In this document: in pieces, positions 1 to 7,111 of the stretch
Position numbering within the stretch: position 1 is the first letter of the stretch
How the letters are laid out: every line of letters begins with the position of its first letter
NCBI GenBank assembly: GCA_007120685.1
Contig: SKNG01000486.1
Coordinates: forward strand, 1-11,589
From: Paracoccaceae bacterium
GTDB lineage: Bacteria > Pseudomonadota > Alphaproteobacteria > Rhodobacterales > Rhodobacteraceae
DNA length: 11,589 nt
Direction: 5' to 3'
Notes under the pieces: model-generated
Told to the model about the DNA's origin: nothing
Databases searched by the model: none
What the model saw: only the letters and a program-made list of their open reading frames with translations
Position numbers and translations under genes: made by a program

Positions 1-825
1 CTGGCCGCGCCGTCCGGGCTTCCCGCCGCGCCGCAGGCCGGCGGCGATGCGGCGCTGACGGCAGCGACGGACCCGGGCGAAAGCCTGCCCCGGGCGTTCT
101 TGCTGCGCGGCACCGGCGAGGTCGAACTCATCGATCGCGCGCCGCAGGTGATGGACAATATCGTGATCGACACGATCGGCTATTCGGCCGCGGGCGCGGT
201 GCAGATCTCGGGGCGTGCCGCGCGGGCCCAGCCTGACGGGGCGTTGCGCGTCTATCTGGACAATCGCCCCGTCGCCGTGGCCCGGGCCGAAAGCGGCGAC
301 TGGCGGCTGGACCTGCCGCAGATCGATCCCGGCGTCTACACCCTGCGGGTCGATCAACTGGGCGAGGACGGGCGCGTGATCTCGCGTTTCGAGACCCCGT
401 TCCAGCGCGAGACGCCCGAGCGGCTGGCCCAGGCGCTGGCGACTCAGGCGGCGGTGCAGGCGGCGGCGCAGCAGGCGGGCGAGGCCGAGCGCGCGGCAGC
501 ACCCGGGCCAGAGGCGCCCGCGATACCGCCGGTCGCCGGCGCCTCGCCCGACCCCTTGCCGCTGCCCCGGCCTGTCACCCGGCTTGACGCGCCCGCCGGC
601 CCGGCCGTTCCCCAACCCCATGCCCCGGCACCGGCTGCGGCACAGGGCGTGGCCCGCCCCGGCATCACCCTGATCACGGTGCAGCCCGGCCAGTCGCTGT
701 GGCGGATATCGGATGCTCATTATGGCGACGGCATACAATGGGTGCAGATCTTCCGCGCCAATCGCGACCAGATCCGCAATCCGAACCTGATTTTCCCCGG
801 ACAGGTTTTCACCCTGCCCGAGTGA
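1..825 (+). CDS. LysM domain protein with Ig-like region (5' end missing)
   Basis: The frame is open from base 1, so the true start lies outside the window; 274 residues are visible. Visible residues about 54-136 have the alternating pattern of a beta-sandwich Ig-like domain, with paired segments around VYLDNRPVAV and YTLRVDQL. An Ala/Gln-rich then Pro/Ala-rich linker follows (about 140-220). Residues about 222-274 form a C-terminal LysM domain: ITVQPGQSLWRIS, then YGDGIQWVQIFRANRDQI, then NPNLIFPGQVFTLP. LysM domains bind N-acetylglucosamine-containing glycans, usually peptidoglycan, so an exported envelope protein is likely, although the signal peptide cannot be seen. Rhodobacterales commonly encode proteins of this architecture, with Ig-like repeats and one terminal LysM. 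A TTG at 100 could be taken for a start, but the upstream reading frame has the same composition and continues, so I treat the gene as partial. The exact role is unknown. Confidence 0.88.
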   Translation: MAAPSGLPAAPQAGGDAALTAATDPGESLPRAFLLRGTGEVELIDRAPQVMDNIVIDTIGYSAAGAVQISGRAARAQPDGALRVYLDNRPVAVARAESGDWRLDLPQIDPGVYTLRVDQLGEDGRVISRFETPFQRETPERLAQALATQAAVQAAAQQAGEAERAAAPGPEAPAIPPVAGASPDPLPLPRPVTRLDAPAGPAVPQPHAPAPAAAQGVARPGITLITVQPGQSLWRISDAHYGDGIQWVQIFRANRDQIRNPNLIFPGQVFTLPE

Positions 826-830
826 GCCCC

Positions 831-849
831 GCCGGCCAACCGCGCCGGC
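831..849. terminator. Short hairpin between convergent genes
   Basis: GCCGGC (831-836) is repeated as its own complement at 844-849 with a 7-nt loop. It lies in the 48-bp gap between the stop codons of the LysM gene and the convergent binding-protein gene. There is no T-run on either strand, so a bidirectional terminator role is inferred from position only. Confidence 0.25.
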
Positions 850-873
850 TGCTGGCGGCATGGTTGAGAGGGG

Positions 874-2697
874 CTATTCGGCCAGCCGGTGCCAGTCGGC
901 GACGTTCCACAATTCGCTGTCCCAGGTGTTCAGCACGACGCCGCCCAGGCTGGTCGCATGGGCCGAAACCCGCCCGCGATGCACCAGCGGCAGGATCACG
1001 TATTGCTGCACCAGCATGTCGTTGAGCGCGCGCGCCAGTTGCGCGCGCTCCTGCGGGTTCGCCGTCCGGGTCAGTTCCAGGTGCAGCGCGTCATAGGCCG
1101 GATCGCAGAAGCGCGGGATGTTGGCGCCCTGCCAGTCGGTTTCCGGCCGCGGCTCCTGCCCACAACGCCAGGCACCCAGATAGGCCTGGGGGTCATTGCC
1201 GCTGAACTGGTTGGCGTAAAGCTGCAGATCGGCGTGAAAGCGTTGCAGCGTGTCCGGCGAGGCCGGATCGCCGCCGAAATAGACCGCTGCGGGAATGTCG
1301 CGCAGCATCGTTTCGACCCCGATCTCGCGCCACCACTGGGCGATCAGCGCCTGATAGTCCTGCCGCACCGGCGAGGTGGAGGTGACCAGTTCCACCGCCA
1401 GCCGCCGCCCGTCGCGCTGGCGGATACCGTCCGGCCCCGGCGTCCATCCGGCGGCATCGAGCAGCGCCCGGGCGCGGTCGGGGTCCGGCAGCAGGCAGGC
1501 GTCATTGGCATCCGAGGCAAAGGCGGGCGGCGCCGGCACCAGGTTGCAGGTGGCGCGGCCGGCCTGGCCGTAGCCTACCTCGGCCAGAAGCTCGCGGTCG
1601 ATGGCTAGGCTGAGCGCCTGACGCAGGCGGATATCGCCCAACAGCGGATGCGGCGCAGCGCGGGTCGAGCGGATGTCGGCGGGCAGCGTCGGGTCGGGGT
1701 CGGTCAGGTTGACCTCGATGCGTTCGACCAGCGTGCCGAAACCCACCGCCACCATGCCCCGCCCGCCGCGCGCGATGTCGGCCAGCGCCGGCCAGGCCAG
1801 TTGCAGGTTCCAGGCATAATCCATCGCGCCGGTTTCCAGCACCGCGCGCGCGGCGGCCTCTGCATCGCCACCGCCATGGACGGTCAGCGTGGCGAAGAAC
1901 GGCCTTTCGGGGTGGCGGAAATGCGGATTGGCGCGCATCTCGGCGCGCTGGTCGGGCTGGAAATCCGTCACCATGAAGGGGCCGGTGCCGATGGGGGCCA
2001 GGCTGGCGGCCAGACAGGCGGGCGAGAACGGCCCGGCGGCATCCTCTGCAGGCGGCGTCGCGGTCGCCGCGCCCGTCTCCGGAACCACCCGGCGCATGCA
2101 GGGGGCGAATTGCGCGGCTTGCAGCACCGGCGTGAAGGGACCCACGAAGGCGTTCAGCGGCCGGGTCTGCGGCTGATCGAAGCTGATGCGCAGGCGGCGG
2201 TCGTCCAGCGCCTCTACCGCGTCGATCCCGGCGAAGAAATGGGCCGAGGCGCAGCCGGTGTCCGCCTGCATGCAGTAGTGCGCGGTAAAGGCCGCGTCCT
2301 CGGCCGTGACCGGCGATCCGTCTGACCAGCGCAGCCCGGGGCGCAGCTGCCAGGTGACCGACATCAGATCCGGCGCGATGCCGCCATTGGCGCGGGTGGG
2401 GATGGTTTCGGCCAGCCAGGGCACCAGCCGCCCGGCCGCATCGTGGCGCGCCAGCGGCTCCAGTACCAGATTGGCGCTGTCGATGTCCTTGGTCCCGGCC
2501 GAGCGGTAGGGGTTCAGGATCGACGGCGCCTGCCAGTAGAGAATGTCCAGATGCCCGCTTGACCCGCGTTCGGCGGCAAGGGGGGCGGGCGTCAGCGCCA
2601 GCATGCCGGCGAACAGCACCGGCGCGGCGCCAAGGCCGGTCCGGGCGCCGGGCTGCCCGGCGTTTCGTCCGGGCTCGCTGCGCGCTGTGCGTGTCAT
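874..2697 (-). CDS. Peptide-type ABC transporter solute-binding protein (SBP_bac_5 family)
   Basis: The product is a 607-residue periplasmic binding protein of the DppA/OppA class, which captures peptides or similar solutes for an ABC importer. I chose ATG 2697 because it precedes an Arg-rich n-region, a hydrophobic core (about 23-40, GAAPVLFAGMLALTPAPL) and a likely cleavage after PLAA (residue 42). An upstream in-frame ATG at 2760 would only add an Arg-rich stretch. Family features follow: an N-terminal lobe with LRPGLRWSDGSPVTAEDAAF, then GTGPFMVTDF, the hinge-region pattern HPLLGDIRLRQALSLAIDRELL, and a C-terminal lobe with ANQFSGNDPQAYLGAWRCG and FCDPAYDAL. The mature protein has eight cysteines, which suggests periplasmic disulfides. 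No permease or ATPase gene is adjacent, so it must use a transporter encoded elsewhere or act alone. It is divergent from two amidohydrolases, which hints that its ligand is a peptide or N-acyl amino acid. The substrate cannot be read from sequence. Confidence 0.9.
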   Translation of the reverse strand: MTRTARSEPGRNAGQPGARTGLGAAPVLFAGMLALTPAPLAAERGSSGHLDILYWQAPSILNPYRSAGTKDIDSANLVLEPLARHDAAGRLVPWLAETIPTRANGGIAPDLMSVTWQLRPGLRWSDGSPVTAEDAAFTAHYCMQADTGCASAHFFAGIDAVEALDDRRLRISFDQPQTRPLNAFVGPFTPVLQAAQFAPCMRRVVPETGAATATPPAEDAAGPFSPACLAASLAPIGTGPFMVTDFQPDQRAEMRANPHFRHPERPFFATLTVHGGGDAEAAARAVLETGAMDYAWNLQLAWPALADIARGGRGMVAVGFGTLVERIEVNLTDPDPTLPADIRSTRAAPHPLLGDIRLRQALSLAIDRELLAEVGYGQAGRATCNLVPAPPAFASDANDACLLPDPDRARALLDAAGWTPGPDGIRQRDGRRLAVELVTSTSPVRQDYQALIAQWWREIGVETMLRDIPAAVYFGGDPASPDTLQRFHADLQLYANQFSGNDPQAYLGAWRCGQEPRPETDWQGANIPRFCDPAYDALHLELTRTANPQERAQLARALNDMLVQQYVILPLVHRGRVSAHATSLGGVVLNTWDSELWNVADWHRLAE

Positions 2698-2778
2698 CCG
2701 GGCCTTGCCCCGCGGGACCTGTCGCCGGTGACGATTGCCGGAAATCCCTCTGCACCGCAAGCCGTCTTCGGAACCTGT

Positions 2779-2799
2779 GATCGCGATTGGTGGATCGCG
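2779..2799. promoter_or_regulatory. Dyad in the divergent binding-protein/amidohydrolase spacer
   Basis: The 189-bp spacer between the two divergent starts contains CGCGAT (2782-2787), a 6-bp gap and ATCGCG (2794-2799). The left arm is part of a perfect 8-bp palindrome, ATCGCGAT (2780-2787), and GATCGCG occurs as a direct repeat at 2779 and 2793. This is the size and position of a repressor or activator operator that could serve both directions. No clear -35/-10 pair was found, and the motif is GC-rich in a GC-rich genome, so it may be chance. Confidence 0.3.
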
Positions 2800-2886
2800 G
2801 ACGCGTCGCCCTGCTTGCCCCTTGCCACCCGGGCCGGAAGCGGCGAGGGTGGTGGCGAAGCTTATCTGCGCAAGGACCTGTCAGCC

Positions 2887-4053
2887 ATGCCCATCCGCAA
2901 CCGTTTTGCCGAAATGCTGCCCGATATCACCGCCTGGCGGCGCGATTTTCACGAGAACCCCGAACTGCTGTTCGAGGTGCATCGCACCGCCGCGCTGGTG
3001 GCCGAGCGGCTGCGCGCCTTCGGCTGCGACGAGGTGGTGGAAGGCGTGGGCCGCACCGGCGTGGTGGCGGTGATCCGGGGCCGGGCCGACACGTCGGGCC
3101 GGGTGATCGGCCTGCGCGCGGACATGGACGCGCTGCCGATTGCCGAGGCGACGGGGGCGGACCATGCCTCGAAAGTGCCGGGCTTGATGCATGCCTGCGG
3201 CCATGACGGGCACACCGCGATGCTGCTGGGCGCGGCGAAATACCTGGCCGAGACGCGGAATTTCGACGGCACCGTGGTGGTGATCTTCCAGCCCGCCGAG
3301 GAAGGCGGCGGCGGCGGCAAGGTGATGTGCGACGAAGGGCTGATGGACCGCTGGGGCATCCAGGAGGTCTATGGCATGCACAACATGCCCGGCCTGCCGC
3401 TGGGCCAGTTCGCCATCCGCGAGGGCGCCTTCTTCGCCGCTACCGACGAATTTACCATCACCGTCGAGGGCAAGGGCGGCCATGCCGCCAAGCCGCACGA
3501 TGCCGTTGATCCCACGGTCGCCGCCGCGCATCTGGTCACCGCGCTGCAGACACTGGCCAGCCGCAATGCCGATCCGGTGAAGCAGCTGGTGGTCTCGGTG
3601 ACCTCCTTCGTCACGTCCTCGACGGCCTATAACGTGATCCCGCAATCGGTGGAATTGCGCGGCACGGTGCGCAGCCTCGATGCCGAAACCCGCGCCCTGG
3701 CCGAGACGCGCATGCGCGAGATGGTGCCGGGGCTGGTGGCGGCGCTGGGCGCCACCGCCCGGCTGGATTTCAAGCGCGGCTATCCGGTGATGGTCAACAG
3801 CCCCGAGCAGACCGATTTCGCCGCCGAGGTCGCGCGCGAGGTGGCGGGCAGCTGCCTGCCCGCGCCACTGATCATGGGCGGCGAGGATTTCGCCTACATG
3901 CTGGAGGAGCGGCCCGGCGCCTACATCCTGGTCGGCAATGGCGACACGGCGATGGTGCATCACCCGGCCTATGATTTCGACGACAACGCCATCCCGGCGG
4001 GCTGCAGCTGGTGGGCCGGCGTGGTGGAACGCCGGATGCCGCTGGCGGCATGA
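2887..4053 (+). CDS. M20D family metallo-amidohydrolase (first of pair)
   Basis: This 388-residue protein belongs to the M20D aminoacylase/carboxypeptidase group (hippurate hydrolase, IAA-amino acid hydrolase, N-acyl-diaminopimelate deacetylase relatives). These enzymes split an amide bond to release a free amino acid, using two divalent metals. The expected ligands are all present: ACGHDGH (Cys104, His106), FQPAEEG with Glu138/Glu139, MHNMPG with His165, and a distal His near 358-359 before PAYDF. GKGGHAAKPH (195-204) and GGEDFAYML (331-339) mark the dimerisation and C-terminal lobes. I chose ATG 2887 because it has an AAGGA about 10 nt upstream and begins right at the family's N-terminus; the frame extends back to 2728 with non-homologous residues. 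No signal peptide is seen, so the enzyme is cytoplasmic. Its stop overlaps the next gene's start in ATGA, so the two are almost certainly co-transcribed. The acyl group and amino acid specificity cannot be told. Confidence 0.93.
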   Translation: MPIRNRFAEMLPDITAWRRDFHENPELLFEVHRTAALVAERLRAFGCDEVVEGVGRTGVVAVIRGRADTSGRVIGLRADMDALPIAEATGADHASKVPGLMHACGHDGHTAMLLGAAKYLAETRNFDGTVVVIFQPAEEGGGGGKVMCDEGLMDRWGIQEVYGMHNMPGLPLGQFAIREGAFFAATDEFTITVEGKGGHAAKPHDAVDPTVAAAHLVTALQTLASRNADPVKQLVVSVTSFVTSSTAYNVIPQSVELRGTVRSLDAETRALAETRMREMVPGLVAALGATARLDFKRGYPVMVNSPEQTDFAAEVAREVAGSCLPAPLIMGGEDFAYMLEERPGAYILVGNGDTAMVHHPAYDFDDNAIPAGCSWWAGVVERRMPLAA

Positions 4054-5225
4054 GCGCGGCGGTGCTGGAACAGGCCGAACTGGCGGCACTGACCGGGCTG
4101 CGGCGGGCACTGCATCAGATGCCGGAGCTTTCGGGCGCCGAGCAGGAGACCGCGGTGCGCATCGCGGCGGAACTGGCCGGCACCGGGGCGCAGGTCGTTA
4201 CCGGGCTGGGCGGGACCGGCGTGGCGGCGGTGTTCGACAGCGGCCGGCCCGGGCCGTCGGTGATGATCCGCGCCGAACTGGACGCGCTGCCGATCACCGA
4301 GACGGGCACCCCACCCTGGGCCTCGCGCCGGCCCGGCTGGGGGCATATGTGCGGCCATGACGGGCATATGACGATCCTGGTGGGTCTGGCGCGGCGGCTG
4401 GCCCGGCAGGGGCCGGCGCGCGGCCGGGTGGTGTTGATCTTCCAGCCGGCCGAGGAAACGGGCGCCGGCGCGCAGGCGCTGCTGGACGATCCGCGCTTCC
4501 GGGCGCTTGCCTGCGACTGGGCTTTCGCGCTGCACAACATGCCGGGTCTGGCGCGGGGCCGGGCCTGGCTGAAGGCGGGGACGGTGGCCTGCGCCTCGGC
4601 CGGGCTGGTGATGCGGCTGGACGGCAAGACCTCGCATGCCTCGGCGCCGGAAGCCGGCATCTCGCCCGCCGGGGCGGTGGCGCGGCTGATCCCGGCGCTG
4701 GAAGGGCTGGGTGGGCCGCCGCTGCCGGGGGGTGGCGACGCGCCCATCGGCCCCGGTTTCCGGCTGGCGACGCTGTGCCATGCGCGCGTCGGCGTGCGGG
4801 CGCTGGGCATCGCGCCGGGCGAGGCGGAACTCATCGTCTCGCTGCGCGCCCATGACGACGCGGGGCGCGACGAGATGCTGGCCCGCGCGCAGGCGCTGGC
4901 CGAGGCCGAGGCCCGGGCTGCCGGGCTGGCGCTGCGCATGCATCAAGAAGAGGTCTTTGCCGCCAGCGTGAATGACGAACAGGCGGTGGCGCAAATGGCT
5001 GCGGCGCTGGACGCGGTGGGCATCCCGCATGACCCCGGCACCCTGCCGATGCGCGCGTCCGAGGATTTCGGGCTGTTCGGCCGGGTATCGCAATCGGCGA
5101 TGGTGTTCCTGGGCGCGGGCGAGGCCCACCCGATGCTGCACAACCCCGATTACGATTTCCCCGATGCGCTGATCGCGCCGGGCGTGGCGCTGTTTCAGAG
5201 ACTGGCGCGGGATCTATGCGGATAA
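4050..5225 (+). CDS. M20D family metallo-amidohydrolase (second of pair)
   Basis: This 391-residue paralogue of the preceding gene is translationally coupled to it: ATG 4050 overlaps the upstream TGA. Metal ligands are conserved: MCGHDGH (Cys101, His103), FQPAEETG with Glu135/Glu136, LHNMPGLARG with His162, and MLHNPDYDF with His364. DGKTSHASAPEAG (191-203) and RASEDFGLF (335-343) replace the GKGGHAAKPH and GGEDFAYML segments of the first enzyme. The region between about 210 and 250 is Gly/Pro-rich and unlike the first protein, so the substrate or dimer-interface loops differ. The pair is therefore not a recent tandem duplication and probably acts on different N-acyl or peptide substrates. 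No signal peptide is seen. The transcript would end in the convergent spacer holding the double palindrome. Family assignment is firm; substrate is unknown. Confidence 0.92.
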   Translation: MSAAVLEQAELAALTGLRRALHQMPELSGAEQETAVRIAAELAGTGAQVVTGLGGTGVAAVFDSGRPGPSVMIRAELDALPITETGTPPWASRRPGWGHMCGHDGHMTILVGLARRLARQGPARGRVVLIFQPAEETGAGAQALLDDPRFRALACDWAFALHNMPGLARGRAWLKAGTVACASAGLVMRLDGKTSHASAPEAGISPAGAVARLIPALEGLGGPPLPGGGDAPIGPGFRLATLCHARVGVRALGIAPGEAELIVSLRAHDDAGRDEMLARAQALAEAEARAAGLALRMHQEEVFAASVNDEQAVAQMAAALDAVGIPHDPGTLPMRASEDFGLFGRVSQSAMVFLGAGEAHPMLHNPDYDFPDALIAPGVALFQRLARDLCG

Positions 5226-5358
5226 GGCGTGATCGCGTCAGATGGCAGAGACCTTCCCAGGTGGCGCCTCATCTCTCCGCTTCATCAATACCGGTACTGC
5301 CGTGGTGATGACCGGACAAGGCCAGGTCCTCGGGCCAACGCTCGGGCTGTGCGCGAGA

Positions 5359-5401
5359 ACGCGCGTTCGAACGCGCGTGGCACGGGCCTTCGAAGGCCCG
5401 T
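5359..5401. repeat. Double 20-bp palindrome element, copy 1
   Basis: Two perfect 20-bp palindromes stand side by side: acgcgcgttcgaacgcgcgt at 5359-5378 and acgggccttcgaaggcccgt at 5382-5401, separated by GGC. Both centre on TTCGAA, and the centres are 23 bp apart. The element lies 133 bp after the stop of the second amidohydrolase and 77 bp beyond the stop of the convergent lipoprotein gene. As RNA each half would fold into a strong hairpin, but no T-run follows on either strand. A near-identical element in the opposite order is at 9670-9710. It could be a REP-like repeat, a bidirectional terminator or a protein-binding site. The rest of the 253-bp spacer shows no gene. Confidence 0.85.
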
Positions 5402-5478
5402 TCCTGGCGATGCCAGCACGGCACTCAGGTTTCTCGGGTCTTATCTGACCAGATCGCGCTTCAGCTCCCGCCGCCCGG

Positions 5479-6189
5479 TCAACTGCAGATCCCCTGCGGC
5501 GCATCCCCGCCCGCCGGGACCAGCACCGGCAGGTCCAGCGGCCGCTCGGCAACCGGCATCGCCGCCGACAGCGTCTCGCGCAGCCGGGCGGTTCGCGCGC
5601 CCTCCGGATCGAGCGTTGCGCAGCAGATGTATTCCTCTACCAGCACCGCCTGTTGCTCATAGCCGAAATCCAGGAAATCGGCGGGGCTGTCGGGGTCGAA
5701 CAGATAGGGGTCGGTCAGCGTGGCATGCTCCAGCGCGGCGCGCAGCGGTGTGTAGCCGGTCAGCGCGCGGTTCTGCCATTGCCAGACATGGGTCAGTTCA
5801 TGCGCGATGAACATCGCCGCCAGCAGGTTTGCCGCCCCGTCGACCCGCGCGGCGAAATCGGGCCGGAACAGCGCCGGGCGCAGATGCACCCAGCTGCCCA
5901 GCACCACCCCTGCCGTGCGGCCCGTGATCACCGGCCCCTCGGGCGGCGGCAGGATCCGCTCGCGGCAGGTTACGCGCGGGCGCACCGGATAGCTTTGCCG
6001 GGTGATCCCCACCAGCCCGTTGTCGATCAGCCGCACCCGGTCCTGATCCAGCGTGTCGCCGAAAAGCCGCGTGGCCAGCTCCGCTTCGCCCGACCCCAGC
6101 GGGCGGGAACAGGCCGCAAGCATCGCCAGCGTGGCCAGAAGCAGGGGCAGGGCGCGGAATCGGGCGCGGGGCAGGATGGTGGGACGCAT
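5479..6189 (-). CDS. Putative lipoprotein with HELTH zinc-metallopeptidase-like motif
   Basis: The product is 236 residues. It starts with basic residues and a hydrophobic stretch ending in the lipobox LAAC (Cys27), so it should be lipid-anchored, with Ser at +2 favouring the outer membrane. The key feature is AHELTHVWQWQNR, which contains HExxH (His130, Glu131, His134), the zinc site of gluzincin-type peptidases. A third ligand could be Glu178 in GYEQQAVLVEEY. The HELTHVWQ wording resembles the DUF4157 putative metallopeptidase family, but I cannot confirm homology. Cysteines at 75, 189, 190 and 235 could form disulfides. ATG 6189 is chosen because it gives a complete lipoprotein signal; the frame runs further upstream, across the glutathione transferase gene, with no support. 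The ribosome binding site is weak. It is divergent from the transferase gene and converges on the amidohydrolase pair. Reading of the signal peptide is confident; enzymatic activity is inferred from the motif. Confidence 0.8.
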   Translation of the reverse strand: MRPTILPRARFRALPLLLATLAMLAACSRPLGSGEAELATRLFGDTLDQDRVRLIDNGLVGITRQSYPVRPRVTCRERILPPPEGPVITGRTAGVVLGSWVHLRPALFRPDFAARVDGAANLLAAMFIAHELTHVWQWQNRALTGYTPLRAALEHATLTDPYLFDPDSPADFLDFGYEQQAVLVEEYICCATLDPEGARTARLRETLSAAMPVAERPLDLPVLVPAGGDAPQGICS

Positions 6190-6194
6190 GACGC

Positions 6195-6224
6195 GATACC
6201 GCCCGCTTGCGTTCCGCGCGTCAA
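6195..6224 (-). promoter_or_regulatory. Candidate promoter abutting the lipoprotein start codon
   Basis: Read on the minus strand, TTGACG (6224-6219) is followed after 18 nt by GGTATC (6200-6195), a good -35 with a poor -10. Transcription would begin close to base 6189, the first base of the ATG, which would give a leaderless or nearly leaderless message. This fits the absence of a good Shine-Dalgarno sequence there. The -10 match is weak. Confidence 0.33.
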
Positions 6225-6229
6225 GCGCA

Positions 6230-6283
6230 AATCCCGCGCCGCGCCCTGCCGCTGCGTCACGCTTCAGCGACCGGCGCGGGATT
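6230..6283. promoter_or_regulatory. Perfect 11-bp inverted repeat in the lipoprotein/GST divergent spacer
   Basis: AATCCCGCGCC (6230-6240) recurs as its exact complement GGCGCGGGATT (6273-6283), with 32 bp between. The arm centres are 43 bp apart, close to four helical turns. It sits in the 132-bp region between two divergent starts, with the left arm just upstream of the candidate lipoprotein -35 and the right arm 38 bp before the transferase start. A two-site operator for both genes is the natural reading; an RNA stem with a long loop is an alternative. Confidence 0.45.
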
Positions 6284-6321
6284 GCTAGCCTTGCCATGTC
6301 AGTCAGACGGGGGAACCGCCA

Positions 6322-6978
6322 ATGATCGTGCTTCACCATGCCGCGCAGTCGCGGTCGTTTCGTGTGCTGTGGTTCCTGCATGAGGCCGGCATTCCACACC
6401 GCCTGGAACGCCACAGTTTCGGCGGCAAGGCGCTGCGCGCGCCGGAATTCCTGGCGATCTCGCCCGCCGGCCGCGTCCCGGCGCTGGAGGTCGACGGTCG
6501 GGTCCTTTTTGAATCCGGGGCCATACTGGAGTATCTTTGCGAAACCCGCGCGCCCGCGCTGGGCCGTGCCCCGGGCCAGGCAGAGCGGGCGGATTTCCTG
6601 GAATGGCTGCATTACGGCGAAACCATCGCCCAGCATCTGGCGCAACTGACCTTCCAGCACATCGTCCTGCGGCCCGAGCAGCGCAGCCTGACAGTAATGA
6701 AGCTGGAAACCCTGCGCCTGAGCCGCGTTCTGGACGGGCTGGCGCAGGTCATGGGCGACGGGCGCGACTGGCTGTTGCCCGGCGGGTTCTCGGCGGTCGA
6801 TTGCATGGCCGGCGGCTCGCTGCTGATCGCGCGGCGCTTCGTGTCGCTGGACGGCTGGCCGGCGCTGGATGCCTGGCACGAGCGGCTGGTTGCGCGCCCC
6901 GGCCTGCGGGCCGCGCAGGCCGAAGACGGACCGGCAGAGCTTTACCGACGGGACTTCTATCCGATGCCCGAAGGGTAA
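6322..6978 (+). CDS. Glutathione S-transferase family protein
   Basis: This 218-residue protein has the two-domain cytosolic GST layout. The thioredoxin-like N-terminal domain (about 1-80) carries an SRSFRVLWFL segment, where Ser10 or Ser12 would sit near the glutathione sulfur. It also has GRVPAL with the cis-proline Pro53 and FESGAILEYL, where Glu64-Ser65 contact the gamma-glutamyl part of glutathione. The all-helical C-terminal domain (about 88-205) includes FSAVDCMAGG, the N-capping/hydrophobic-staple region typical of GSTs. A GGGGGAA sequence about 7 nt before ATG 6322 supports the start. Known GSTs conjugate glutathione to electrophiles or reduce peroxides; the substrate here is unknown. 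It appears to be a single-gene unit: a 198-bp gap with hairpins separates it from the next gene, and the lipoprotein gene upstream is divergent. Confidence 0.92.
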   Translation: MIVLHHAAQSRSFRVLWFLHEAGIPHRLERHSFGGKALRAPEFLAISPAGRVPALEVDGRVLFESGAILEYLCETRAPALGRAPGQAERADFLEWLHYGETIAQHLAQLTFQHIVLRPEQRSLTVMKLETLRLSRVLDGLAQVMGDGRDWLLPGGFSAVDCMAGGSLLIARRFVSLDGWPALDAWHERLVARPGLRAAQAEDGPAELYRRDFYPMPEG

Positions 6979-7061
6979 GATCCGGCAGCCGGGCAATGGC
7001 CTCGTCAAAACCGCTGCGGTGCCGGGAAGTAAATGAAATATCACGATAATGTGGGCGGACG

Positions 7062-7088
7062 GGGTTTCCGCTACGTCATCGGAAACCC
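7062..7088. promoter_or_regulatory. 9-bp inverted repeat downstream of GST, upstream of secreted protein
   Basis: GGGTTTCCG (7062-7070) and CGGAAACCC (7080-7088) form a perfect 9-bp stem with a 9-nt loop, followed by a short TTT. It could be the terminator of the transferase gene 84 bp upstream, or an operator overlapping the candidate promoter at 7081-7106. Confidence 0.5.
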
Positions 7089-7106
7089 TTTGTCGGGGCT
7101 GCCGTT
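7081..7106 (+). promoter_or_regulatory. Candidate ECF-type promoter (GGAAAC-N16-CGTT)
   Basis: GGAAAC (7081-7086), a 16-bp spacer and CGTT (7103-7106) resemble the GGAAC / CGTT promoter pattern of EcfG-type general stress sigma factors in alphaproteobacteria. There is one departure: GGAAA where GGAAC is expected. Transcription would start about 60 nt before the secreted-protein gene. Short motifs like this occur by chance, and I cannot tell whether this organism has such a sigma factor. Confidence 0.28.
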
Positions 7107-7111
7107 AAAGG

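Noticed and set aside
1502..2755. Second minus-strand open frame and plus-strand frame (1648-2325) overlapping the binding-protein gene
   Set aside because: Arg/Ala/Gly-rich translations without motifs; the SBP_bac_5 frame explains the stretch.
4711..4745. Gly/Pro-rich stretch in the second amidohydrolase as a possible frameshift
   Set aside because: The frame continues without interruption into a normal C-terminal lobe with RASEDFGLF and HNPDYDF, so it is a divergent loop and not a break.
2881..5141. Long minus-strand open frames antisense to the amidohydrolase pair (2881-4110 and 3969-5141)
   Set aside because: Their products are rich in His, Arg, Gln and Gly with no motif. They arise from G/C third-position bias opposite two genes with complete catalytic motifs.
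5229..5810. Plus-strand frames at 5229-5810 and 5242-5448 across the double palindrome
   Set aside because: Their sequence is largely a translation of the palindromes and of the antisense of the lipoprotein gene, and no ribosome site or domain is seen.
6190..7044. Upstream extension of the lipoprotein frame across the GST gene
   Set aside because: The extension is antisense to a clear GST and would destroy the N-terminal lipoprotein signal; ATG 6189 gives a complete signal peptide and lipobox.
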